A DNA stretch of 64,000 bases, from assembly GCF_004217215.1 (NCBI RefSeq), contig NZ_SHKP01000005.1, positions 749,501 through 813,500 on the forward strand, read 5' to 3'. Below the pieces are notes generated by a model that was not told the origin of the DNA, made no database searches, and was given only the letters and a program-made list of their open reading frames with translations. This document shows, one piece after another, positions 1-9,011 of the stretch; the first letter of the stretch is position 1; the number at the start of each line of letters is the position of its first letter. The translations under genes and the position numbers were made by a program. Source of the DNA: Rivibacter subsaxonicus (GTDB lineage Bacteria; Pseudomonadota; Gammaproteobacteria; Burkholderiales; Burkholderiaceae_C).

Positions 1-1
1 G

Positions 2-442
2 GTCCACCGCGCGCGCTACTACGAGTTGCTGTCCGAAGTGCGCCGAACGGGCGACTGGGAAGCCTGGCTCGGCTTCTTTGCCGACGCCGTCACACATTCG
101 GCCACGCAGGCGGTTCAGACCGCACGCGCGCTCACCGACCTGGTAACGGTCGACCGCAAGCGCATCGTCACGCTCGGCCGGCATGCCGCCAGCGCCATGC
201 TCGTCTTCGACACGCTGGCGCGGCGGCCGGTGCGCAGCATTCCGCACGTCTGTGCCGAAACACAGCAGAGCGCCACCACGGTCGGCACCACCATGCAACG
301 CTTGACGGAGATCGGACTGGTTCGCGAGCTGACCGGACTCAAGCGCAATCGCGTGTTCGGCTACATCGCGTACCTCGACCTGCTAAACCGCGAGGCATTG
401 TTCGACGCGCCGCGCGCAGCGCCTGCCTCACCCTCGATCTGA
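2..442 (+). CDS. Fic family protein, C-terminal part (5' end outside window)
   Basis: The frame is open from the first bases of the window and ends with TGA at 440-442, so this is only the last ~146 residues. It opens with a segment typical of Fic proteins just after the catalytic core (ARYYELLSEVRRTGDWEAWL), followed by a helical stretch and a winged-helix-like tail that contains QQSATTVGTTMQRLTEIGLV. Fic proteins usually transfer AMP or another nucleotide monophosphate to a target protein. The catalytic HPFxxGNGR motif would lie upstream of the window, so activity cannot be judged. The gene ends 15 bases before the start of the methyltransferase remnant, which suggests the two once formed an operon. 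Family assignment comes from recognition of the post-catalytic segment only. Confidence 0.75.
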   Translation, partial: VHRARYYELLSEVRRTGDWEAWLGFFADAVTHSATQAVQTARALTDLVTVDRKRIVTLGRHAASAMLVFDTLARRPVRSIPHVCAETQQSATTVGTTMQRLTEIGLVRELTGLKRNRVFGYIAYLDLLNREALFDAPRAAPASPSI

Positions 443-457
443 ACTCATCGGCGATTC

Positions 458-716
458 ATGCCCACCCTCGACTGGCTCAACCGCGACGCCGCCTTTCGCA
501 TTGCCGAGCGCGTGCCCACCCCGCGTGTTGCGCCCGCACACGGCGGGCTATCAATTCGGCGAACCCGGCAGCACCGACACCCTGCTGATCCGGGGCGACA
601 ACCTTGAGGCGCTGAAGGCGCTGTTGCCTCTCTATCGTGGCCGCGTGAAGTGCCTCTTCATCGGCTCACCGTACAACACCGAGAGCGCGTTCGCTGCCGG
701 CACGCCGGTCGAACGG
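458..716 (+). pseudogene. DNA methyltransferase (Mod-like) N-terminal fragment, frameshifted and truncated
   Basis: ATG at 458 opens MPTLDWLNRDAAFRIAERVPT, a typical start for site-specific adenine methyltransferases of the type III Mod kind. After about 21 codons an extra C in the run at 519-526 breaks the frame. The correct sequence continues in the next frame as RVLRPHTAGYQFGEPGSTD, then LLIRGDNLEALKALLPLYRG and VKCLFIGSPYNTESAF. Family resemblance stops near 692, and what follows is the antisense tail of the next gene. The conserved catalytic DPPY reads GSPY here, so the active site is also damaged. The gene is dead on three counts: frameshift, motif loss, and loss of nearly all of the usual several hundred residues. 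An open frame that continues to 1634 is accidental and runs opposite the helicase gene. Confidence 0.8.
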
Positions 717-740
717 CGCCGCTGGAGCCGAAGGGCACCT

Positions 741-3182
741 TCAGGCAGCCGCTTCGGCCACGACCATCAGCATTTCAGCAACAACGGAGAAGCCGTCCTC
801 GTCCTCGCCAATGTCGATGACGATCGGTTCGAACTCGGGCCGATCGGAGTCAGGGTGCAGGGTAATGCGTTGGTGTCTCCAGTCACCGTACTCGGCAGGG
901 ATCTTCTCGCTCGCGTAGCGTTTGATGGTGTATCGCCCACCTGTGTCCGGGTCGGAGATGCTGCGATGCTGAACCACCACCACTTTGCCTTCGCGCGTCC
1001 CCGCTGGGTTTGCGCGGAAGAGGCACCACGATCCATTCGGGATGCTGCGGTTCATCGATTCACCCACGACCTGCGCGACAAACAGGCCGGGTTGCGGGCG
1101 CACCCAATCGGGAAGAGCTACCCAATCGTCCGCACCGTCCCCGAGGGCCTGCGCGTCGGAAAAGGCGCCGGCAGCAATACGCAGGTCGATGAGCGGCGCC
1201 GCCACCACGCCCGCGGCACGTTCCTCCTTCGAGACCCGTCGCAAGGGAATGACGTTCGACGGAGCATGGACCGCCACCGAGGAGACAGCTTCCGCGACGT
1301 CAGTGAAAGCGGTCTCCGACACTGTCTGCAACCGGGTGCGCAGGTATGCCGCCAGCGGCGCGTCGACGCAGTACACGTAGCACCCCTTCATACCTCGGGT
1401 CATGAGGGTCCGGTACGTGTTCTTGACGATGGTGTCGGCCAGGGCGCGGGCCCCCTCGTGTTCGGCCTTCAGCATCTGCTTGAGCCCCTTGACCGTCTGG
1501 TCCGAGGACGCCCGCTTCGTCGCGTCGGTCACGATGCGCCCGTCGCGGTAGGCGAGATCCGGGCCGATGATGACGCCGACGTAGTCCAACTCGAGCCCCT
1601 GGCAGGTGTGGATGCAGCCCACTTGCTCCACTGACCCCAGGGCCACGATCCACAGGCTGCCGTCCTTGTCCAGGTTCCAGCGGCGTCGATAGTCGAACTG
1701 GGGCAGTTCGATGTCCCAGGCTTGCGCATCCTTCCTGCTCGGCCACTTCCAGCAATATCCCGCGACAACGCGCGACCGGTTGTTGGTGCGGTTCTTCAGT
1801 TCGACCAGCGCGTGCAGTTCGGCTGGGTTGTCGAAAACACGAAAGTCGTACTCGACGGCATCGAGGGTTTGGTTCGCGGTCGGGCGTATGTCGAGCGTGT
1901 CGTCGAGCCACGCAAGATAGCCGTCGGACCCATTGCATCTAAATTGCGACGAGAGTTCGAGCTCGGTTACCTCGGCGCCGAACTCATGGGCGCAGCGTCG
2001 AAGTTCTTCAGTGTGTCCAATATCGAGCAGCGTGACCCGCTGGTCGTCATCGACAAAGAAGACGGTGCAGCGAGCGGACCGGATCAACTCCTTCACCTGG
2101 TTGTCGCCGAGGTTGCGGTACAGGCCGCTCTTCTCGTTGAGGCGGTGGGCTTCGTCGACGATCAAGGTGTCATAGGTGTCGGGTTGGTCGTTGACGAACG
2201 CGCCGGAACCGCTGAACAGGTTGCTGATTCGCGTCTTCGTGAACGTGCCAGTCAAACGTGCCTCGTACACCGCACGTGGCGCCGCGTTCTTGGATACGTA
2301 ACGCGCGTTTCGCTTGCGCCCGATGAGGGCTCCAAGCAGGTTGATGGCAACGACCGACTTGCCCGTCCCCGGCCCACCCTGAACGATCACGACCTGCTTG
2401 CGCTGCACGGCGCGCGCATCGACTTGCAGGATGCTCTCGTGCACCAGCTTTTGGTCGTCGATCAACACGAACTCAGGCTTGCCCTGGAGCAGTCCGGCCA
2501 CGCTGTCGATCAGCATCTTTGACGGCCGGATGCGCCCGTTCTCGATCGCGTACAGCGCGCCCTTGCGGTCGCCATGGCACACATGCTCGCGGATGAAGGC
2601 CTGCAGCTTTGAGCGCTCGCGCGCCAAGAACAGCGGCGCACGCGCCAGGTGGTCACGATAGTGCGGGTGATCGATCTCACCGTCGCGCGGGTGGTTGTGC
2701 AGGTAGGCGCAGGGCTGCAGCGTCATCGCGCCGTCCTGCACCGCGGCGTTGAAGTCCTGCAGGTAGGCGGCATAGGACCACGCCTGATACGAAGGGTGCG
2801 GGCCTTCGCGCTCGCCCGCGCGGCCACCGCGACGCGCCCAGACGATGGCGTCTTTGTCGCTGCGCCGCGACTCCGACCACTGCTTGAGCTCGACGATGAT
2901 GACCTTGGTGTGCGCAGCGGCGTCCTCGCCGGTGATGACAAAGTCGATGCGCTTGGAACTTTGCGGAAGTTGGTACTCGATGGCCACGCCCGCGTCGCCC
3001 GGGATCTCCTCATCGTGCAGCACCTTGGCCATCTCCAGCAGGGAGTGCTTCCAGGACTGGATTTCGGATGGCCCTACGCCTCGGCCAGTCGCGTCGCGGA
3101 ACTGCCGCGACACGATGTCTTCGATGTCGTCGTGGAGTGCGTGCTGGAGGAACAGGCTCTTCGTGGCCTGGTAGATGATCAC
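741..3182 (-). CDS. Nuclease–DUF2075 helicase–S24 peptidase fusion protein
   Basis: This 813-residue protein has three parts. Residues ~1-200 hold a PD-(D/E)XK-like motif: D80 in KRIDFVI and E98-x-K100 in VIIVELK. Residues ~250-640 are a DUF2075 (Schlafen-type) SF1 helicase/ATPase with Walker A GGPGTGKS at 269-276 and DEAH at 343-346. Residues ~670-800 are a LexA/UmuD-like S24 peptidase with catalytic Ser709 (VVGESM) and Lys754 (YTIKRY), and a possible Ala-Gly cleavage site (RIAAGAF) 37 residues before the serine. The GTG start at 3182 has a good ribosome site (AGAGGAAG). The start lies 25 bases after the stop of the MazG-like gene on the same strand, so the two are probably co-transcribed. 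A role in phage or plasmid defence is inferred from domain content and context. GC is visibly lower than in flanking genes (58% in 2041-2100). Confidence 0.85.
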   Translation of the reverse strand: MIIYQATKSLFLQHALHDDIEDIVSRQFRDATGRGVGPSEIQSWKHSLLEMAKVLHDEEIPGDAGVAIEYQLPQSSKRIDFVITGEDAAAHTKVIIVELKQWSESRRSDKDAIVWARRGGRAGEREGPHPSYQAWSYAAYLQDFNAAVQDGAMTLQPCAYLHNHPRDGEIDHPHYRDHLARAPLFLARERSKLQAFIREHVCHGDRKGALYAIENGRIRPSKMLIDSVAGLLQGKPEFVLIDDQKLVHESILQVDARAVQRKQVVIVQGGPGTGKSVVAINLLGALIGRKRNARYVSKNAAPRAVYEARLTGTFTKTRISNLFSGSGAFVNDQPDTYDTLIVDEAHRLNEKSGLYRNLGDNQVKELIRSARCTVFFVDDDQRVTLLDIGHTEELRRCAHEFGAEVTELELSSQFRCNGSDGYLAWLDDTLDIRPTANQTLDAVEYDFRVFDNPAELHALVELKNRTNNRSRVVAGYCWKWPSRKDAQAWDIELPQFDYRRRWNLDKDGSLWIVALGSVEQVGCIHTCQGLELDYVGVIIGPDLAYRDGRIVTDATKRASSDQTVKGLKQMLKAEHEGARALADTIVKNTYRTLMTRGMKGCYVYCVDAPLAAYLRTRLQTVSETAFTDVAEAVSSVAVHAPSNVIPLRRVSKEERAAGVVAAPLIDLRIAAGAFSDAQALGDGADDWVALPDWVRPQPGLFVAQVVGESMNRSIPNGSWCLFRANPAGTREGKVVVVQHRSISDPDTGGRYTIKRYASEKIPAEYGDWRHQRITLHPDSDRPEFEPIVIDIGEDEDGFSVVAEMLMVVAEAAA

Positions 3183-3207
3183 GGGTGCTTCCTCTATGGC
3201 GCCGCAC

Positions 3208-3558
3208 TCATAGTTCGTCGTACTTCTTGCTGCTACCGCGCGCCCGGTCGACCGGGTACTTCAACTCGTTGAGCTTCAGCTTCGACTGCGCTGCCGCGAT
3301 GGGGTCGATGCCCAGAGCGGCCGCCAGCTGAATCAAGTACAGCAGCACATCCGCAAGCTCGGCACCCACGGCGTCTCGCTTGTCAGGCGCCAGTTCGCGG
3401 CTCTGCGCTTCTGACATCCACTGAAAATGCTCCAGCAACTCCCCGGCTTCCACCACGAGCGCCGATGCGAGGTTCTTCGGGGAATGGAATTGCTGCCAGT
3501 CGCGGTCTTTGGCGAACAGGTCGAGTTGCTGTGCGAGTCGGCTGAGGGAGTCAGTCAT
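3208..3558 (-). CDS. MazG-like nucleotide pyrophosphohydrolase
   Basis: This protein of ~116 residues belongs to the all-alpha NTP pyrophosphohydrolase group (MazG/RS21-C6-like), which hydrolyses non-canonical or excess (d)NTPs to the monophosphate and PPi. The metal-binding signatures are present: ExxE in VVEAGELLEHFQW and ExxD in GAELADVLLYLIQ. The length fits the short single-domain subfamily. ATG at 3558 (MTDSLSRLAQQ) is preferred; an in-frame start at 3576 would add six residues. It lies directly upstream of the nuclease–helicase–S24 gene in the same direction. In that setting it may lower dNTP pools or clear modified nucleotides during phage infection, or simply be a housekeeping enzyme carried with the unit. 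The defence role is inference. Confidence 0.85.
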   Translation of the reverse strand: MTDSLSRLAQQLDLFAKDRDWQQFHSPKNLASALVVEAGELLEHFQWMSEAQSRELAPDKRDAVGAELADVLLYLIQLAAALGIDPIAAAQSKLKLNELKYPVDRARGSSKKYDEL

Positions 3559-3620
3559 GGATTTTCGAGCGTGCAACTACAGCCAGCTACGGTCGGCTGG
3601 CTCCAATAGTGTCGCCAATT

Positions 3621-3785
3621 TTGAACACGAAGTTGGCACGGTTCGCGCACGGCTTCTACAACTACTTTGCCGATGCCAGCTTCTACCTAAATCTCGTCTG
3701 CGAACTCCGCTTGTTCGTTGCCGAGTACAAGGGCGAGCACCTGAGAACGGTGCCGCGCGAGATCGAGAAGGCGCGGGTCGGATAG
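3621..3785 (+). pseudogene. Orphan C-terminal gene fragment, possibly from a restriction enzyme subunit
   Basis: Frame 3 stays open for 55 codons to TAG at 3783-3785. It encodes a coding-like segment with FAHGFYNYFADASFYLNLVC, then LRLFVAEYKGEHLRTVPREI and EKARVG at the end. It has no credible start or ribosome site, and the upstream side runs straight into the MazG-like start region. It looks like the tail of a larger protein cut off when the two minus-strand genes arrived. Given the Mod fragment on the other side, the tail of the partner restriction/helicase subunit is a reasonable guess, but I cannot name the family from 55 residues. From 3786 to the fadD start at 4059 I see no further gene. 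Confidence 0.45.
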
Positions 3786-4058
3786 CTCGGGCGCAACGCA
3801 GTGGTGGCCGCCGTGTGTTTGCCATGTCGTGCAAGGTCGAGCGGGGCATGAAACTGTCTCAGTAGCTAGACGTTGCCGCGAAGGCCTGAGCAAAGCCATT
3901 GCCGCTCGCAACCAACAAGCGTGAACGATTGCGCGACTTGGTGCGGCTGGTCGCTGGACGCTCGCCCCTACCCTCCGCTATCGAAAGCCCCGATGCGGTT
4001 GCCATCGCCACCGACTAAGAATCCAAGACCTCCCGCCAACAACTCGAACGAAGACATC

Positions 4059-5735
4059 ATGGAAGCAACCTGGTTCAAGCATTACCCGGCCGGCGTGCCG
4101 CACACGATCGACCCCGATCAGTACAGCTCGCTGGTGCAATTGCTCGACGAGAGCTTCCAGAAGTTCAAGGAGCGTCCGGCCTATCACTTCATGGGCAAGA
4201 CGCTGAGCTTCGGCGAGGTCGACGCGCTGTCGCAGGCCTTCGCGGCCTACCTGCAGTCGCAGGGCCTGGTCAAGGGCGACCGCGTCGCGGTGATGATGCC
4301 CAACACGCCGCAGTACCCGGTGGCGGTGGCCGGCATCCTGCGTGCTGGCCTGACGCTGGTGAACGTGAACCCGCTGTACACGCCGCGCGAGCTCGAGCAC
4401 CAGCTCAAGGACTCCGGCGCCAAGGCGATCGTCATCATCGAGAACTTCGCGGCCACGCTGCAGGCGGTCTACGCCGCGGTGGCGACCAAGAAGGTGATCC
4501 TGGCCTCGATGGGCGACCTGCTCGGCTTTCCGAAGGGCATGGTCGTCAACTACGTGGTGCGCAGCGTCAAGAAGATGGTGCCGGCCTTCAGCCTGCCCGG
4601 CGCGACCAAGTTCAACGACGCGCTGGCCGCGGGTCGCGGCGCGAGCTTCAAGGCGCCCAAGATCACGAGCGACGACATCGCGGTGCTGCAGTACACCGGC
4701 GGCACCACCGGTGTCTCCAAGGGCGCGGTGCTGAAGCACCGCAACATCATCGCCAACGTGCTGCAGAGCGAGGCCTGGAACGGCCCGGCGATGAAGAAGA
4801 TCCCGCCCGGCGAGCAGACCATCACCATCTGCGCGCTGCCGCTGTATCACATCTTCGCGTTCACCGTGAACATGATGCTGAGCCTGCGCATCGGCGGCGC
4901 CAACGTGCTGATCCCGAACCCGCGCGACCTGCCGGCGGTGTTCAAGGAACTCTCCAAGCACAAGTTCCACAGCTTCCCGGCCGTCAACACGCTGTTCAAC
5001 GCGATGGCCAACCATCCGCAGTTCAACACGGTCGACTGGTCGAGCCTGAAGATGAGCCTCGGCGGCGGCATGGCCGTCACCGCCGGCACAGCCAAGCTCT
5101 GGCTCGAGAAGACCAACTGCCCGATCGTCGAGGGCTACGGCCTGTCCGAGACCTCGCCTTCGGCCAGCTGCAACCCGGTCGACAGCACCGCCTACACCGG
5201 CACCATCGGCGTGCCGATCCCGTCCACCGAGCTCAAGTTGCTCGACGACGACGGCCACGAGGTGGCGCCGGGCCAGCCGGGCGAGATCGCGATCCGCGGC
5301 CCGCAGGTGATGGCCGGCTACTGGCAGCGCCCCGACGAGACCGCCAAGGTCATGACGGCCGATGGCTACTTCCGCAGCGGCGACGTCGGCATCGTCGACG
5401 AGCGCGGCTTCTTCAAGATCGTCGATCGCAAGAAGGACATGATCCTGGTCAGCGGCTTCAACGTCTACCCGAACGAGGTCGAGGACGTGGTCTCGTCGAT
5501 GCCCGGTGTGCTCGAGTGCGCCGCGGTCGGCGTGCCCGACGAGAAGGCTGGCGAGGCGGTCAAGCTGGTGATCGTGAAAAAGGACCCGGCGATCACCGAA
5601 AAGGACGTGCGGGCGTATTGCGAAGCCAACTTGACCGGCTACAAGCGGCCGAAGGTTGTGGAGTTCCGCACCGAACTGCCCAAGACGCCGGTCGGCAAGA
5701 TCCTGCGGCGCGAGTTGCGCGACAAGAAGCTCTGA
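4059..5735 (+). CDS. fadD: Long-chain-fatty-acid–CoA ligase
   Basis: This 558-residue cytoplasmic or membrane-associated enzyme activates fatty acids to acyl-CoA through an acyl-adenylate, feeding beta-oxidation. Adenylate-forming motifs are present in order: the P-loop-like YTGGTTGVSKG at 212-222, LPLYHIFAFT, the A5 core EGYGLSETSPS, GYFRSGDVGIVDERGFF, and the C-terminal catalytic lysine in TPVGKILRREL. Length and the opening MEATWFKHYPAGVPHTID match betaproteobacterial FadD. ATG at 4059 is chosen because family resemblance starts exactly there; the frame is open ~60 codons further upstream without coding character. The gene stands alone, with 273 bases of unassigned sequence separating it from the island remnant and about 100 bases before the next gene. 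Confidence 0.95.
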   Translation: MEATWFKHYPAGVPHTIDPDQYSSLVQLLDESFQKFKERPAYHFMGKTLSFGEVDALSQAFAAYLQSQGLVKGDRVAVMMPNTPQYPVAVAGILRAGLTLVNVNPLYTPRELEHQLKDSGAKAIVIIENFAATLQAVYAAVATKKVILASMGDLLGFPKGMVVNYVVRSVKKMVPAFSLPGATKFNDALAAGRGASFKAPKITSDDIAVLQYTGGTTGVSKGAVLKHRNIIANVLQSEAWNGPAMKKIPPGEQTITICALPLYHIFAFTVNMMLSLRIGGANVLIPNPRDLPAVFKELSKHKFHSFPAVNTLFNAMANHPQFNTVDWSSLKMSLGGGMAVTAGTAKLWLEKTNCPIVEGYGLSETSPSASCNPVDSTAYTGTIGVPIPSTELKLLDDDGHEVAPGQPGEIAIRGPQVMAGYWQRPDETAKVMTADGYFRSGDVGIVDERGFFKIVDRKKDMILVSGFNVYPNEVEDVVSSMPGVLECAAVGVPDEKAGEAVKLVIVKKDPAITEKDVRAYCEANLTGYKRPKVVEFRTELPKTPVGKILRRELRDKKL

Positions 5736-5840
5736 CAATGGCGCGCGGCCGCCCATGAGGCAGCCGCGCCGCCGCCTGGCATGCGCCGCACATGACGCCG
5801 CCGCCGGCGTCATTGATTCGACGACGTTGGGAAGCTGAAG

Positions 5841-6503
5841 ATGGAAGCGCGCTACGCCAAGACCGAGTCCGGTCGCGAAGAGATCCGTACCCGCAGCCGC
5901 GGCCTGCCGCGCACCACACGCAACCTGCTGCTGATGATCGACGGCGAGCGCAGCTCGGCCTACCTCCTCGAGAATCTGCAGGGCGTGGGCGTGGCGGACC
6001 TTGAGCAGCTGCACGCCGAAGGGCTGATCGAAGCGGTGGCCGGCGCGGTCGAGGCACCCGCTGCGGTGGCGGTGCCGGCGGCGCCGGCGAGCGCCCAGCT
6101 TGTAGAACTCGACCTCACGCTCCACAGCATGCCGGGCACCCTCGGCGAGAGCATCGAGGCGGCCGCGCCGGTGGCCGCGGCAGCGCTGCCGGCTGCCGTG
6201 GCGTCGTCGTCGTCGCTTGGTGAAGCCTCGCTGCCGATGGGTGGCGCCCTGCGCGCCGAGGACCGTGAGGTCCGGGCCGCGATCGAGGCACTCAACTATG
6301 AGCAGCTCTACAAGCTGCTGTCCGACCAGGCGCGCGAGCGGCTCGGCATGATCCGCGGCTACAAGCTGACGCTCGACATCGAGCGTGCCCAGAGCCTCGA
6401 CGCGCTGCGCGTGCTGGCGATCCAGTTCGTGACCACCGTGCGCGAGCTGCGCGGGCCGGTGATTGCCGGCGAACTGCGGCGCGAACTCGAGAACGCGGCC
6501 TGA
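5841..6503 (+). CDS. Conserved hypothetical protein with Ala-rich linker
   Basis: A 220-residue protein of unknown function. Residues 1-65 form a compact, probably winged-helix-like domain (MEARYAKTESGREEIRTRSR, then RNLLLMIDGERSS) of a kind I recognise as recurring in Burkholderiales hypothetical proteins. Residues ~70-135 are an Ala/Val/Pro-rich linker. Residues ~140-220 form a charged helical C-terminal domain (REVRAAIEALNYEQLYKLLS). There is no signal peptide or membrane segment. ATG at 5841 has a purine-rich stretch before it. The gene follows fadD by ~100 bases and precedes mtnN by ~60 bases in the same direction. The N-terminal half resembles small domains found in regulatory proteins, but I would not assign a function. 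Confidence 0.75.
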   Translation: MEARYAKTESGREEIRTRSRGLPRTTRNLLLMIDGERSSAYLLENLQGVGVADLEQLHAEGLIEAVAGAVEAPAAVAVPAAPASAQLVELDLTLHSMPGTLGESIEAAAPVAAAALPAAVASSSSLGEASLPMGGALRAEDREVRAAIEALNYEQLYKLLSDQARERLGMIRGYKLTLDIERAQSLDALRVLAIQFVTTVRELRGPVIAGELRRELENAA

Positions 6504-6564
6504 CGCGAGCCGGGGGCCGCCCCGGCGTCGTGGCACCATCCGCGGCCTGCAACCAGGAGCCGCG

Positions 6565-7323
6565 ATGCTTGCCCTGATGGCCGCCCTGCCCGAGGAACTC
6601 GGGAGCCTGCGCGCCGCGCTCGATGCGCCGGCCGTCCATCACCACGCCGGACGCGAGTTCACGACCGGCCGGCTCGATGGCTACGAGGTGGTGCTGGTGC
6701 TCGCGCGGATCGGCAAGGTCGCGGCGGCGATCACCGCGACGCTCGCGGTCGAGCGCTTCGGCGCCCAGGCCGTGATCTTCACCGGCGTTGCCGGCGGCTT
6801 GCATCGCGAGGCGCGGGTCGGCGACATCGTCGTCGCGCGCGAACTGCTGCAGCATGACCTCGACGCCTCGCCGCTGTTCCCGCGCCACGAGGTGCCGCTG
6901 ACCGGACGTGCCCGCTTTGCCACCGACGCCGTGCTGTCCGACGCCCTGGCGCTGGCCGCGCAGGAGGCGCTCGCGATCGAGAGCCAGGCGCTGGCTGCCT
7001 CGTGGGCAACCTTGGGCATCGTTGCGCCGCGTGTGCACGAGGGCCTGGTGGTCAGCGGTGACCGCTTCGTGGCCACCGCGCTCGAGAGCGAGGCGCTGCG
7101 CCACGAACTGCCCGACGCGCTGGCGGTCGAGATGGAGGGCGCCGCGCTGGCGCAGGTCTGCCACGACTGCGACCTGCCTTTCGCGGTGCTGCGATCGATC
7201 TCCGATCGCGCCGACGAGCAGGCTCATGTTGACTTCGGCCGCTTCCTGCGCGAGGTCGCGGGACCGATGAGCGCCGCGGTCGTGCGGCGCTGGCTGTTCA
7301 GCGGGGCGGTGGGGCTGCGCTGA
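6565..7323 (+). CDS. mtnN: 5'-methylthioadenosine/S-adenosylhomocysteine nucleosidase
   Basis: A 252-residue cytoplasmic hydrolase that removes adenine from MTA and SAH, feeding methionine salvage and the LuxS/AI-2 branch. Family marks are the N-terminal LALMAALPEEL with the general-acid Glu, FTGVAGGLH, VVSGDRFVA, the substrate-binding VEMEGAALAQVC, and the catalytic Asp in LRSISDRADEQAH. ATG at 6565 lies behind an AGGAG ribosome site. It is slightly longer than the ~230-residue E. coli enzyme, as is common in this group. It converges with the M20 peptidase gene, with only six bases between the two stops, so the transcripts must meet there. Confidence 0.93.
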   Translation: MLALMAALPEELGSLRAALDAPAVHHHAGREFTTGRLDGYEVVLVLARIGKVAAAITATLAVERFGAQAVIFTGVAGGLHREARVGDIVVARELLQHDLDASPLFPRHEVPLTGRARFATDAVLSDALALAAQEALAIESQALAASWATLGIVAPRVHEGLVVSGDRFVATALESEALRHELPDALAVEMEGAALAQVCHDCDLPFAVLRSISDRADEQAHVDFGRFLREVAGPMSAAVVRRWLFSGAVGLR

Positions 7324-7329
7324 GGCAGC

Positions 7330-8829
<1,500 letters not shown>

Positions 8830-8920
8830 GGTGGGGCGACTTTCGGGATTGGGGGCGCTCACGGGCGCAAGCTGTCGATTTTAGGCGCGGGTCTTGCTGC
8901 CAATAAGACCTCGCCAGCGA

Positions 8921-8938
8921 ACTGACTTATTGGTCAGT
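8921..8938. promoter_or_regulatory. TetR-type operator palindrome upstream of the efflux operon
   Basis: A perfect inverted repeat, ACTGAC–TTATTG–GTCAGT (6-bp arms, 6-bp centre), lies 73 bases before the adaptor start and ~90 bases before the divergent M20 peptidase start. A TAAGAT hexamer overlaps its right edge (8938-8943) and could be a -10 element. Such sites upstream of RND operons are usually bound by a TetR/AcrR repressor, but no such regulator gene lies in this window next to it. Confidence 0.55.
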
Positions 8939-9011
8939 AAGATGCCGCCGGTTCACCCGGCCACGAGCCGGGATGCTCTCCCTGACCGCACCCTCACCAG
9001 GAAGTCCTGCC

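Noticed and set aside
717..1634. Continuation of the plus-strand frame after the methyltransferase fragment
   Set aside because: From ~717 it runs opposite the S24/helicase gene and has no methyltransferase pattern; not a fusion.
5737..5780. GC-rich imperfect hairpin after fadD
   Set aside because: The stem is imperfect and no T-run follows, so a terminator call is not supported.
3978..6539. 853-codon open frame on the minus strand
   Set aside because: It lies opposite fadD and the next gene, reads as Arg/His/Ala-rich low-complexity sequence, and has no family motif; a GC-driven antisense frame.
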